Positions 48,294 to 59,852 of a stretch of DNA of 64,000 nucleotides are shown here, one piece after another (within the stretch, counting starts at the first letter, position 1; the number at the start of each line of letters is the position of its first letter). The stretch is taken from NCBI GenBank assembly GCA_024291935.2, contig CM044317.1, forward strand, positions 58,580,730-58,644,729, read 5' to 3'. The translations under genes were made by a program, and so were the position numbers. Below the pieces are notes generated by a model. It had not been told where the DNA came from. It did no database searches and worked only from the letters and a program-made list of their open reading frames with translations. This DNA is from Okapia johnstoni (Eukaryota; Chordata; Mammalia; Artiodactyla; Giraffidae).

Positions 48294-51132
48294 CAGTTCA
48301 GTTGCTCAGTCGTGTCCGACTCTGTGACTGCGTGGACTGCAGCATGCCAGGGCTCCCTGTCCATTGCCAATTCCTGGAGTTTACTCAAACTCATGTCCAT
48401 TGAGTTGGTGATACCATCCAACCATCTTATCCTCTGTTGTCCCCTTCTCTTCCTGCCTTCAATCTTTTCCAGTATCAGGGTCTTTTCAAATGAGTCAGTT
48501 CTTCACATCAGGTGGCCAAAGTATTGGAGTTTCAGCTTCAGTATCAGTCCTTCCAATGCATATTTAGGACTGATTTCCTTTAGGATGGACTGGTTGGATC
48601 TCCTTGTGGTGCAAGGAACTCTCAAGAGTCTTCTCCAACACCACAGTTCAAAAGCGTCCATTCTTCGGTGCTCAGCTTTCTTTATAGTCCAACTCTCACA
48701 TCCATACAAGACTATTGGAAAAGCCATAGCTTTGACTAGATGGACCTTTGTTGGCAAAGTAATGTCTCTGCTTTTAATGTGCTATCTAGGTTGGTTATAA
48801 CTTTTCTTCCAAGGAGCAAGTGTCTTTTAATTTCATAGCTGTAGTCACCATTTGCAGAGAAGGCAATGGCACCCCACTCCAGTACTCTTGCCTGGGAAAC
48901 CCTATGGACGGAGGAGCCTGGTAGGCTGCAGTGCATGGGGTCTCGAAGAGTCGGACACGACTGAGCGACTTCACTTTCACTTTTCACTTTCATGCACTGG
49001 AGGAGGAAATGGCAACCCACTCCAGTATTCTTGCCTGGAAAATCCCAGGGACGGAGGAGCCTGGTGGGCTGCCGTCTATGGGGTCGCACAGAGTCGGACA
49101 CGACTGACATGACTTAGCAGCAGCAGCAGCAGCAGCAGTCACCATTTGCAGTGATTTTGGAGCCCCCCAAAGTAAAGTCTGTCACTGTGTCCATTGTTTC
49201 CCCATCTATTTGCTATGAAGTGATGGGACCAGATGCCATGATCTTAGTTTTCTGAATGTTGAGTTTAAAGCCAACATTTTCACTCTCCTCTTTCACTTTC
49301 AACAGGAGGCTCTTTAGTTCTTCGCTCTCTGCCGTAAGGGTGGTGTCATCTGCATATGAGGTTATTGATATTTCTACCGTCAGTCTTGATTCCAGCTTGT
49401 GCTTCATCCAGCCCAGCGTTTCTCATGATGTACTCTGCATATAAGTTAAATAAGCAGGGTGACAACATACAGCCTTGACGTACTCCTTTCCCTATTTGGA
49501 ACCAGTCTGTTGTTCCATGTCCAGTTCTAACTGTTGTTTCCTGACCTGCATACAGATTTCTCAAGAGGCAGGTCAGGTGATCTGGTATTCCCATCTATTT
49601 CAGAATTTTCCACAGTTTATTGGTATCCACACAGTCAAAGGCTTTGACATAGTCAAGAAAGCAGAAATAGATGTTTTTCTGGAACTCTCTTGCTTCTCCA
49701 GTGATCCAGCGGATGTTGGCAATTTGATCTCTGTTTCTTCTGCCTTTTCTAAATCCAGCTTGAACATCTGGAAATTCACGGTTCATGTACTGTTGAAGCC
49801 AGGCTTGGAGAATTTTGATCATTACTTTACTAGCGTGTGAGATGAGTGCAATTGTGTAGTAGTTTGAGCATTCTTTGGCATTGCCTTTCTTTGGGATTGG
49901 AATGAAAACTGACCTTTTCCAAACCTGTGGCCACTGCTGAGTTTTCCAGATTTGCTGGCATATTGAGTGCAGCACTTTCACAGCATCATCTTTCAGGATT
50001 TGAAATAGCTCAACTGGAATTCCATTGCCTCCACTAGCTTTGTTCGTAGTGATGCTTTGTAAGGCCCGCTTGACTTCGCATTACAGGATGTCTGGCTCTA
50101 GGTGAGTGATCACACCATCGTGATTATCTGGGTCATGAAGATCTTTTTTGTACAGTTCTTCTGTGTATTCTTGCCATCTCTTCTTAATATCTTCTGCTTC
50201 TGTTAGGTCCATGCCATTTCTGTTCTTTATCGAGCCCATCTTTGCATGAAATGTTCCCTTGGTATCTTTAATTTTCTTGAAGAGATCTCTAAACTTTCCT
50301 ATTCTATTATTTTCCTCTATTTCTTTGCACTGATCACTGAGGAAGGCTTTCTTATCTCTCCTTGCTATTCTTTGGAACTGTGCATTCAAATGGGTATATC
50401 TTTCCTTTTCTCCTTTGCCTTTTGCTTCCCTTCTATTCACAGCTATTGTAAGGCCTCCTCAGACAATCATCTTACCTCTTTGCATTTCTTTTTCTTGGGG
50501 ATGGTCTTGATCCCTGCTTCCTGTACAATGTCACAAACCTCTGTCCATAGTTCTTCAGGCACTCTGTCTATCAGATCTAATCCCTTGAATCTATTTGTCA
50601 CCTCCACTGTGTAATTGTAAGGGATTTGATTTAGGTCATACCTGAATGGTCTAGTGGTTTTCCCTACTTTCTTCAATTTAATTCTGAATTTGGCAATAAG
50701 GAGTTAATGATCTGAGCCACAGTCAGCTCCCAGTCTTGTTTTTGCTGACTGTATAGAGCTTCTCCATCTTTGGCTGCAAAGAATATAATTAATCTGATTT
50801 CGGTGTTGACCATCTGGTGATGTCCATGTGTAGAGTCTTCTCTTGTGTTGTTGGAAGAGGGTGTTTGCTATGACCAGTGCGTTCTCTTGGCAAAACTCTA
50901 TTAGCCTTTGCCCTGCTTCCTTCTGTACTCCAAGGCCAAATTTGCCTGTTATTCCAGGTGTTTCTTGACTTCCTACTTTTGCAGTCCAGTCCCCTATAAT
51001 GAAAAGGACATCTCTTTTGGGTGTTAGTTTTAGAAGGTCTTATAGGTCTTCATAGAACCTCTCAACGTCACTTCTTCAGCGTGAGTGCTCAGGGCACATG
51101 GAGTTGGATTACTGTGGTATTGAATGGTGTTG
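48294..51132 (-). mobile_element. BovB LINE, nearly complete, split by a BOV-A2 SINE
   Basis: Reversed BovB begins with the tail CAGTTCAGTTGCTCAGTCGT and runs for about 2.55 kb excluding the nested SINE. Reverse-transcriptase pieces include GVRQGCMLSPCLFNLYAEYI (49346-49594) and an intact YADDTT box in another frame (49213-49407), so at least one frameshift separates them. The linker (RRDKKAFLSDQCKEIEENNR) is present; the extreme 5' endonuclease end is missing. TCAGTAGTGTT (48283-48293) and TCAGTGGTGTT (51133-51143) are an 11-bp target-site duplication with one change. Confidence 0.93.
48858..49136 (+). mobile_element. BOV-A2 dimeric SINE inside BovB
   Basis: Two BovA monomers lie head to tail: AGAAGGCAATGGCACCCCAC through GGACACGACTGAGCGACTTC, then GAGGAAATGGCAACCCACTC through GTCGGACACGACTGACATGA. 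They are followed by an (AGC)n tail of about 20 bases (49117-49136). Perfect 15-bp repeats AGTCACCATTTGCAG flank it (48843-48857 and 49137-49151), so it is a young insertion. Confidence 0.97.
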
Positions 51133-51344
51133 TCAGTGGTGTTAGCCTATGATTTTATTTTTATGTGATATCTTTGTCTGGTATCAGGGTGATCCTGGCC
51201 TCACTGAATGAGTTAGAAAGCATTCTTTCCTCTGAAATTTTTGGAATAGTATGAGAAGGGTAGGTATTAACTGTTCTCTACATGTTTGGTAGAATTCACC
51301 AGTGAACATATCTGGCAGTGAACTTTTACTTGTTGGGAGTTTTC

Positions 51345-51671
51345 TTTTTTAATTTTTAATTTTTAATACATTATTTATTTTTGGCTGCTCTGGGTCTTCT
51401 TGTGCATGGGCTTCCCTTGTGGTGGCTTCTCATTGTGGAGCATGGGCTCTAGGGCATGTAGTTGTGATGGGTTAGTTTTCTGGGCTTCACTAGTTGTGGT
51501 GCGTGGGCTCAGTACTAGCAACTTCCAGGCTCCAAAGGCCAGGGTCAGTAGTTGTGGTGCATGGGTTTGCCTGTTCTGTGGCATGTGGAGTTTTCCTGGA
51601 CCAGGGTTTGAACTTGTGTCCTTTGTATTGGCAGGTGGATTCTTAACAACTGAACCACCAGGAAAGTTCTC
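51345..51671 (-). mobile_element. CHR-type tRNA-derived SINE
   Basis: Reversed copy with an A/T-rich left end, TGGCTGCTCTGGGTCTTCTT, GTGGTGCGTGGGCTCAGTAC, TTTTCCTGGACCAGGGTTTG and the tRNA-like head end TTAACAACTGAACCACCAGG. TTGGGAG repeats at 51333-51339 and 51672-51678 are probable target-site duplications. Confidence 0.88.
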
Positions 51672-51990
51672 TTGGGAGGTTTTTTAAATTACAGATTCAA
51701 TTTCTTCACTGGTAACTTGTTCAGTATTTTCTATTTCTTCATGGTTCACTGTTGGGAGATTTTATGTTTCTAGGAATTTGTCCATTTTGTCCAGGTTGTC
51801 CATTTTCTTGGGATATAGTTGTTTGTAATCGTGTCTTACGGGCCTTTGTCTTTCTGTGGTGTCAGTTATAACTACTACTTTTTCATTTCTGATTTTATTG
51901 ATTTGGGCACTGTTTTTTTCTTAATGAGTGTGGGTAAACGTTTATCAATTTTGTCTTTTCACAGAATCAGCTCTTAGGTTGTCTAATTTT

Positions 51991-52205
51991 TTTTTTTCTA
52001 TTTTTTAAGACTTAGTTTTCTTTAAAAAATTTTAAATTTATTAGAGTATAGTTGATAACAATGTTGTGTTGTTTCAGGTGTACAGCAAAGTGTTTCAGTT
52101 ATACATATACATGTATCTATTCTTTTTCAAGTTCTTTTCCTACATAGGTTATTACAGAGGACTGAACAGAGCTCCCTGTGGTATACAGTTGGTTGTTTCA
52201 GTTTG
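51991..52205 (-). mobile_element. Short L1 3' UTR insertion
   Basis: A T-rich start followed by GAGTATAGTTGATAACAATG, TTCAGGTGTACAGCAAAGTG and GAGCTCCCTGTGGTATACAG is a reversed artiodactyl L1 3' end of about 200 bp placed inside the larger L1. Confidence 0.8.
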
Positions 52206-53929
52206 TAGTTGCATTGATTTTTCTGTATTGTATTTTTTCAGTCTCTTTCATTTATTTCTGCTCTGATCTTTATGCTTTCTCTTCGTCTATCAGTGTTGGC
52301 TTTTATTTATTCTACTTTTTCTAGTTCCTTTAGTCATAGTTGAGGTTGTTTGAGATTTTTTCTTGTTTCCTGAGGTAAGCTTGTATTGCTGTAAACTTCT
52401 CTTTTAGACTGCTTTTGCTGTGTCCCATAGATTTTGGATCATTGTGCTTTTGTTTTCATTGGTCTCCAAGTATTTTTCTATTTCCTGTTTGATTTCTTTA
52501 GTGATTCATTGGTTATTTAGTAGCATATTGTTTAGCCTCCACCGTTGTGTGTGTTGGGGTTTTTTTTCAGTTTTTTCCCTTGTTTTTTAGTCTCATAAGT
52601 GTCTTCACAAAAGATGCTGGATACTGTTTCAGTTTTCTCAGATATAGTAAGGTTTGTTTTGTGGCCTAGCATGTGATCTGTCCTGGAGATTGTTCCATGT
52701 ACATTTGCAAAGAGTGTATTCTGGCACTTTTGGATGGAGTCTTCTATCTGTATGTATCTGCTAAGTGCACTTAATATAATATGTCATTTTAGGCCAACGT
52801 TTTCTTAGTAATGTTTTTGTTCTGGATGATCTGTTCATTGATGTAAGTGGGGTATTAAAATCCCCTGCTACTATGTTTCATTATTGGTTTCTTCTCTTAT
52901 GTCCATTAATATTTGCTTTATGTATTTAGATTGGGTGCATATGTGTTTGCAGTTGTTTATCTTCTTCGATTGATCCATTGGTCATCATGTAACATATTTC
53001 TAGGTCTCTTATAAAAGTCTTCATTTTGAAGTCTGTTTGTCAGATGTAAATATTGGTACTCAGGCTTTCTTTTGATTTCAGTTCACATGGAACACCTTTT
53101 TCCATTCCCTCACTTTCTCTCTGTCTTTAAGACCTGAAGTGTGTCTTTTGTAGGCAGCATAGACAGGTCTTGTTTTGTATCCATTCAGCCATTCTTTGTC
53201 TTTTGGTTGGAGCATTTAATCGGTTTACATTTATGATGATTATTGATATATGTATTCTTATTGCCATTTTGTTAATTGTTTGGGGGTTGTTTTCACAGAT
53301 TTTTTTTTCTTTCTTCTTTTGTTCTTGTGATTTGAATGATGACTATCTTGAGTGTTATGTTTTGAGTCCTTTCTCTGTTTTGTGTATCTTTTATAGATTT
53401 TTTTGGTTTGTGGTTACCATGAAGTAGGGCTGTGTGTGTGTATGTATGTGTGTATGATTGTTTTCAATTGCTGTTCTCTCAATTTCAAATACACTTTAAA
53501 AACCCTGCATTTGTACTCTCTACTCCTCACAGTTACTGTTTTTGAAATTATTATACATCTAATAGTTTGTGTATCTTTTAACTGCTCATTGTGGATACAG
53601 ATGATTTTACTTTTGTGTTTTAGCCTTCCCAGTAGCTTTGTATGTGGATGATTTACTACCTTTACTGTATATTTGCCTTTACTTATGAGCCTTTTCATTT
53701 CATAAGTTGCCTTTTTTAATTGTTGTCTTTTCTTTTTTGCTTAGAGAAGTTCCTTTAATATTTCTTGTAATGCTGTGGTGGTGCTGATGAAGTCTTTTAG
53801 CTTTTGTTTGTCTATAAAACTTTTGATTTATCCATCAAATCTGAACAAGAGCCTTGCTGGGTAGAGTCTTCTTGGTTATAGGCTTTTTCCTTTCATTACT
53901 TTAAATATATCGTGCCACTCTGTTCTGAA

Positions 53930-54131
53930 AGTGATAGTTGCTCAGTCGTGTATGTTTGCTATTCCATGGACTATAGTCCACCAGGCTCCTCTGTCCATGA
54001 AATTCTCCGGGCAAGAATACTGGAGTAGGTTGCCATTCCATTCTCCGGGGGATCTTCCCAACCCAGGGATTGAACCTGGATCTCCTGCATTGCAGGCAGG
54101 TTCTTTACTGTCTGAGCCACTAGGGAAGCCC
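53930..54131 (-). mobile_element. Bov-tA SINE inside the large L1
   Basis: Reversed copy from GATAGTTGCTCAGTCGTGTA to GCCACTAGGGAAGCCC, with body and tRNA-like head both well preserved. Confidence 0.95.
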
Positions 54132-55370
54132 CCACTCCTTTGTGGTCTGCTGACAAGTCAGCTGTTAGCCTTATGGGAGTTCCCTTGTGTTAACTCCTTG
54201 TTTTTCCCTAATTTTAATATTTTCTCTTTATCTTTAATTTTTGCCATTTTAATTACTGTGTATCTTGGTGTGGTCCACTTTGGGTTAATCTAGTTTGGGA
54301 CTCTGTGTGCTTCCTGGACTTGAATGTCTGTGTCCTTTCCCAGGTTAGGCCCGTTTTCAGCTGTTATGTCTCAAATGTGTTCTCAATCTCTTTGTCTTTT
54401 TCTTCTCCCTCTGGAATCCCCATAATGCAAATATTTATACCCTTAATGTTGTCTCAGGGGTCTCTTAAACTGTTCTCAGTTCTTTTTTCTTCAGCATCAC
54501 TGGTGTTCACTACTCTGTCTGCCAGCTGATTCATTCCTCTGTATTCTTTTGTCTGCTATTGATCCCCACCAAGGTTTTTCATTTTAGTTATTGCATTCTT
54601 CATCCCTAGTCGGTAGTTCTTTATATTTGTTGACTGTCTGCTGGAAACTTCTAACTTCTTGCTCTGTGCATCCATTTTTCTCCCAAGTTCTTTGATCATC
54701 TTTATGATCATTACCCTGAATTCTTTCTTGGGTAATTGCCTATATCCACTTGACTTAGTTTTTCTTCTGGACTTTGTTTCTTCTTTTGGGGTGTTTTTCT
54801 CTGTCACCTCATTTCCCCTAATGTTTTTAATACATCTGGTGGATTGGGTACATTTCCTGACCTTGGACAAGTGGCCTATTGTAGATGTTCTGCGTGTCCC
54901 AGCAGCACACTCCCCTCTCATCACCAGAGCTGTATGCTCTAGGGAGGCCCACTGAGCTGGCTGTGTGGTCCTTGTGTGGCAGGCTGACTGGTATGGGAAG
55001 TCTAGTAAGCTTGAATGGCCCCTGGCTCAGTTAGTTGCAGGCCCTGACTTCTGCAGAGGCTACTGGCTGCTCGTTGCCAGGGCTTGGTCATGCCACGTCT
55101 GGCTGTGGAACTCCGGGGGTCCTGGGGGTAGTGCTGGCTCACTGGTTAGCCGAGTTAGGGTCCAGGAGACCTCAGGCAGGGCTGGTGCCTGCCGCTGGTG
55201 GGTGAAGCCAGGACCTGGGGCTCATGATGGCCCACTGAACTAGCTGCTCCTTTTGAATATTCAGTTCCCACCTGGGGTCTTCTGTGGCTAATAAGCCTTC
55301 CTGGAGTTCTGTAACAGTGACCAGCTCTGGCACTCTCTTTATTTTTGGATTTATCCAATGGAGGCGGCGA

Positions 55371-57740
55371 AAATCTTCATCCTCTTGAAACCAGTGTCAA
55401 TTACCTGTCTTTACCAACAGACTGTGATATACCCGAGGACAGGGGATTACTTTGGTTTCTCTAGATGAACAAAATGTGGGGCATAACTTAAATGCTAAGT
55501 ATTTATTGAATGACTAATACTTTACATTTGTGTACGTATTTTGCATTCACCCACATTCCCATTCATAAAGCCTGTTAGGGCAGGTGGTATTATCCTGAGT
55601 TTTCAAAGAAAATGACTATTTTTAAACCTCTTAATATCTGTAGCCAAATCAGTTCCTTTTCCAAAGGGCTGCATTACCATTAACAGTCAGGCAAAACCCC
55701 AGGGCACAGGATTTCCTTACTCCTAACATGTCATTATTACCTGTAACCTCCCTGTCCTTCCCTCCAACAAGTCAGTAAGTGAAAGACTCCAGGCACTAAG
55801 GTCATATATTGATTTTAAAATGGCTTCATTTTTCTCCCTGGTCACATTTTCTCCCCAAATATATACAGAAACCTCATTTATAAATCTGAGTTCTTCTACA
55901 AGATTTTCTTTGTAAGCTGCTCTGACCAAAGTGACAAAACAGTTATGAGTGAGGAAACGAGACACATGTGGTAGGTTTACTGCTACATCTTACGACTTCC
56001 TCCTCAGATCCCAAATGCTAGAAACAATCCATGACTATTTTCCTATAGCTACTTGTTAAGCACAACTCCAGGGCATTAATGGTAACAAAATTCATTCACT
56101 TATAAAACCAAAAATGGTTAGGTGTAACAAGCCTCCGCACATCATGGAGAGACAGGTATTTAGGAGGGTAATAATGAGTAGAGCGCAGCTGGCAGGCAAC
56201 TCCAAGAGGCGCAGGTCTTATTAAGAGCACTCTTGCAGCCGGAAAACAGCTACTTGTGTACTGCAGTCTTCCCCGTCTTCGCTCTTTTCATGGAAGAGCC
56301 CTAATAATGTCATTTATAACCAGGTTTATTTTTACTTTATAAAATCAAATACGTGAGTGTTTTAAGAACTGCCATTCTGAAGTTGAGAAATCAACTTAAG
56401 TCTTATTTGATAGGCCTTTAAAGATTATCCTTGTGCTTCAGCTATTTATTAAGAAAATAAACCACTGGGGAACAGATGGACAGATCAACATTCTACAGCG
56501 ACAAGACTCTACGAGCATAAAGTACAGCTCTGGGAGGGCAGCATTCTCGATGGCAGGGCATGTGCTTCCCCTGAGACCAGTGAGGACATGTCCTGTGACC
56601 ATCAGCAAGGTTGAATACAGTCTGCAAACTTGATCCAGCCCTCAGAACTACTTCCTCTAAGAGTTCTTTATAACTGTTCCCCTGTTCACAGTTTAATGTT
56701 TTCCTCCAATATTTTGGCCTTCTTCACAGACACTATTAGAAACTGAAGTGCATGTAAAATTGAACATTACATGTCAGCATCTGCCTGCTTCCCCTGTTGA
56801 CTGGGACCTCTCTCTGTGGGAACAAAGAGGGGAGCTTAGCGTTGTAAGTAGCTTTTGTTACTGCTTTACCTCTAGGGTAACACATGTTGGTGGGAAGAGA
56901 AAAGAATGAGAAGAGAGTTTTAACTTAAGGGAATGTTGAGATTATTTAAGCATAACTCAGAAGATGAAAGTATTTTTTTCAATCTGGGTGGAAGAGAGAA
57001 CTTTATTAATAGCTATTCTAAAAGGGAGGAGAAATAATTATGAAAGTATACTGGAAGCTTCTTACAAAATGTTTTTTGGTAAAATAGGATCATGTTTCAA
57101 CACACTCACTGGTGACAGTTACTGAAACAGCAAATGCAGCTCATTAAAAGGCGGTCAGGCTACAGACTCTGAGGGCAGAGTAAAAAGGGAGGCAACTCCC
57201 TGCAGAAAAGGGAACCAGAGATATGCTAAGTGCCTAAAACTAGTTTTGAGCACTAGGTGCTGAATAACCACTTGTTTGGCTGTGTCCAATTATGAAGAGG
57301 TTTAGAATGATTATTCTGTTGAGAATATTGTATCTAGCTATTCTGATGAGAAAGATCATGTAAATAGAAGACCTATTTCCAGTGCATAACCAGATGAGCT
57401 TTCTATGTTAAAATTAATTTTTTTCTATTGAAAATAATTTTTTAAGAAGTACTAATATAATTTTTCCTTTCCCTCTGGGTATTATATCTAAATGAACATG
57501 GGAGATGTACTAAAATGTAGATTTGTAGAACTCTGAAAGGATGAAAGCTGAACATTTCCTAGACTACTTTTGCTCCCATTTAAAAAAAAAATCTGAAAGT
57601 TTGGGTAAGGGAATTACAGCATCAATTAGGATATGAGTTAAATTTACCTTATTAAAATTCAGAAGGGGTGAGGTAGGGAGGGTGTAACTAATGTAGGCTT
57701 ATAGAACAGATGAAGACTATTCTACTTATAGCAATATAAA
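55371..57740. other. Intergenic sequence between the L1 block and the REV3L 3' end
   Basis: A reversed MIR lies at about 55495-55620 (GGTGGTATTATCCTGAGTTT). Otherwise this is unique AT-rich sequence with no recognisable exon, promoter or younger repeat. The longest open frame (80 codons, minus, 55723-55965) has no family features. Confidence 0.6.
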
Positions 57741-57762
57741 ACCACACTGCTGTATTTCATAT

Positions 57763-57768
57763 TTTATT
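57763..57768 (-). terminator. REV3L: Candidate distal poly(A) signal of REV3L
   Basis: TTTATT on the + strand reads AATAAA on the minus strand, followed by a GU-rich stretch within about 30 bases. Confidence 0.6.
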
Positions 57769-58013
57769 CAATTTTAATATGGTTTCCATTATTAACTTTT
57801 AAAACAAAATGATTTCCAGTTTAGAAAACAATGCACTGACCACATAATTCTTTTTTTATATACAGTTATACAAATATTCTAAATACACATTTTGTGTTCA
57901 AGATGATGGCAAATAAGATTAACTGTACAGTACATAAGGAAAGAAAATATTTTAAGCATATTTAGAAGCAATAGAAATGTCTATACAAAACAAGCAAAAA
58001 TGGAATAAAATTT

Positions 58014-58019
58014 TTTATT
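58014..58019 (-). terminator. REV3L: Candidate proximal poly(A) signal of REV3L
   Basis: AATAAA on the minus strand lies about 720 bases after the stop. It could give a shorter 3' UTR; downstream GU-richness is weaker than at 57763. Confidence 0.35.
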
Positions 58020-58736
58020 TTTAAAGTATTGCAACAGGCCCACAGGTTTGTAACAAAAATGTCTTTGCACAGTTCCTCACAATGCCCCATTAATAGCTAA
58101 AGCAAGACAGCGGTTTTAGAAAATAATGTTTCAAAATGCTACACATGGTACTACTGTTTGCACAGTTTGATCAAAATAACAACTCTACTCTGAGTCAAGC
58201 AAAACCTAGAGGAAATATACCAAACAACTTGAAAATCATTTGTATAAAATTCATTGCACATTATTTTACTCAGTTGTTTGAAAAGTAAAAAAGTGTATTT
58301 ACAAAATATTTCGCAGTCAAAATTATAAAGTGAATGAGTATCTCTAAGTAACAGGTCTTGATACAGACAGTTCAAGGAAAACACGAATGTCTTTTTTTAA
58401 AGAGGTTTTCAGTGCTCCTTCCACAGGGAAGTAAATACGATCTACTCAAATGGATTTACAAGATGTTACACATACTGGAGCAAATTCAACACCTGCATTA
58501 TAAAACAATGTTAAAAAGGTGAAAGGATGAGGAATTTGTACATTGTAAGAAGTGAGCTATTCAGAGATCAACAGATACGATTTTTAATTCAGTTATCATA
58601 AAAGTCTTCTTAGTCTTCAGATAATAGACAGACAATGAACATACGTGACTCGATGAAAGTTGAAAAAGCACCATGCACAACAGTTTAGTGGTAAACACTG
58701 AAAAAATAGCACCTGGAATTCTGTGATATTGACAAT

Positions 58737-58877
58737 TTAAAACTGGTCTAGTAATTGCCGGAGATACGGTGCCTTGGATAATTCTCTGTTTACTCGGGAG
58801 AGTTTGTAAAGTACTGGGCAGTTCAGAGAAACACATGGGATATGTCGATCAAAGCAGCCTGTACAGTTCTTGCATAT
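58737..58877 (-). CDS. REV3L: REV3L terminal coding exon (CysB, 4Fe-4S module)
   Basis: REV3L is the catalytic subunit of DNA polymerase zeta, the nuclear B-family translesion polymerase. This exon encodes the last 46 residues, beginning ICKNCTGCFDRHIPCVSLNC and ending APYLRQLLDQF with TAA at 58739-58737. The four Cys with spacing C-x2-C-x9-C-x4-C (exon residues 2, 5, 15, 20) form the CysB motif. In B-family polymerases this binds a [4Fe-4S] cluster and recruits the accessory subunits (POLD2/POLD3). An extra Cys at exon residue 8 is present as in other mammals. The acceptor on the minus strand is CTTTCAG, phase 0. All ligands are intact. Confidence 0.97.
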   Translation of the reverse strand: MCKNCTGCFDRHIPCVSLNCPVLYKLSRVNRELSKAPYLRQLLDQF

Positions 58878-59347
58878 CTGAAAGTACAAGAGGAGCACAT
58901 CAGATGATAGGAAGGTTTCTAACTGTATGTTAAACAGCAGACTTCTATAATCCTTCGTGACCCACCACAAATTACTGGCACATATTACAGAAAAGTTTCA
59001 TTAGTTTTCATCTTTTTGAAGCATAGCCAACCCTAAGTTGAGATGTTTCTAAAGAATATTATTTCACAAACCATAGAGCATGAAATTCCCTAAAGGATTA
59101 ATTTCATCCCAGAATCAACTTTCATTTATGATAGAATCCTATTGTATGAAGATCCACAAAATAGGCTACCCAATTACCATTCAAAGACTGGGTCTTAAAT
59201 TAGCTATGTACACTGTTTTTTCAAGTTACTCTAACGTTTTATATGCGTTTTAATCAAAAAAGTTATCCACTTTCTTATTTCAGAAGAGAAAATGCTAGTA
59301 TGGGGGGAAAAAAAAATCAAAGATTTTGAAAGTAGCTGGATAGACCA

Positions 59348-59502
59348 ATAGTTTCAACCCTGGCTGTACATGAGCTTAGAAATAGACTAATGTTTGAGCC
59401 TGATCCCAGACCAATGAATCAGGATCTTTGGGTGTGAAAGCTTAAGAATCTGTACATCTTAGGGCTCCCAGATGATGCTGATGTATAATGAGAACCAATC
59501 TA
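59348..59502. mobile_element. MER5-like hAT MITE
   Basis: AGTTTCAACCCTGGCTGTAC, CCCAGACCAATGAATCAGGA, CCAGATGATGCTGATGTATA and GAGAACCAATC follow the MER5-class pattern; it is diverged. Confidence 0.6.
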
Positions 59503-59832
59503 AAGGAAAATATTACATCATAAGGCAGTTTTTAAAGAAAAGCATTATATCTTACCCACTGATCAGATTTTAATATGTACGGTCTCAAGTCACACGCAGT
59601 TTAAAAGTGGTAAAACATGAAAAACTTAAAAAAACTTTCAAGGATACTAGTGAGGGCCCCAAGGGTTAAGAAAATACAGGCTGATTTTTAATGTGAACAG
59701 TTTATCCAAGTGATTTAAAAACGGGATAGCAATTAGCAGCTGTTATACTAATTACCTTTTAAGAGAGAAATCAGATCTGCTCTAGTTAATTCCCTGGTCT
59801 GTATCTAACAGCTTCTGTTTTAGAGGGCTCAC

Positions 59833-59852
59833 GGGGGGGGGGGGGGGGGGGG
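59833..59852 (+). repeat. Poly-G homopolymer (20 G)
   Basis: An uninterrupted run of 20 guanines lies in REV3L intron sequence. The REV3L sense strand therefore carries 20 C. Such a run can fold as a G-quadruplex on the + strand. Confidence 0.95.

Larger units (their letters stand above)
42619..55370 (-). mobile_element. Near-full-length old L1 broken into six pieces by nested insertions
   Basis: In reverse orientation the L1 pieces are, in order: 42619-43913 (3' UTR, ORF2 C-terminus), 47057-48293 and 51144-51340 (ORF2 middle), 51679-51990, 52206-53929 (ORF2 N-terminal part and beyond), and 54132-55370 (an ORF1-like stretch near 54556-54924 and a GC-richer 5' UTR). They add up to about 6 kb, the usual L1 length, without overlap of content as far as I can tell by eye. 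The pieces rejoin in place: for example TATCAGTAGTGTT at 48281-48293 continues sensibly with AGCCTATGATTTT after 51143. All frames are broken. Confidence 0.8.
57741..58736 (-). other. REV3L: REV3L 3' UTR (probable)
   Basis: About 1 kb of AT-rich, repeat-free sequence follows the REV3L stop on the minus strand. It ends just after an AATAAA (57763-57768) that has GU-rich sequence downstream (AGTGTGGTTTTATATTG when read on the minus strand). A second AATAAA is at 58014-58019. Confidence 0.7.

Noticed and set aside
48207..48800. 197-codon + strand open frame
   Set aside because: It is antisense to BovB with an L1-derived beginning; the peptide is the recurring BovB shadow.
54965..55243. GC-rich open frame and apparent CpG-poor 'promoter' near 55 kb
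   Set aside because: It is best explained as the 5' UTR of the large reversed L1, which is naturally GC-richer than the surroundings.
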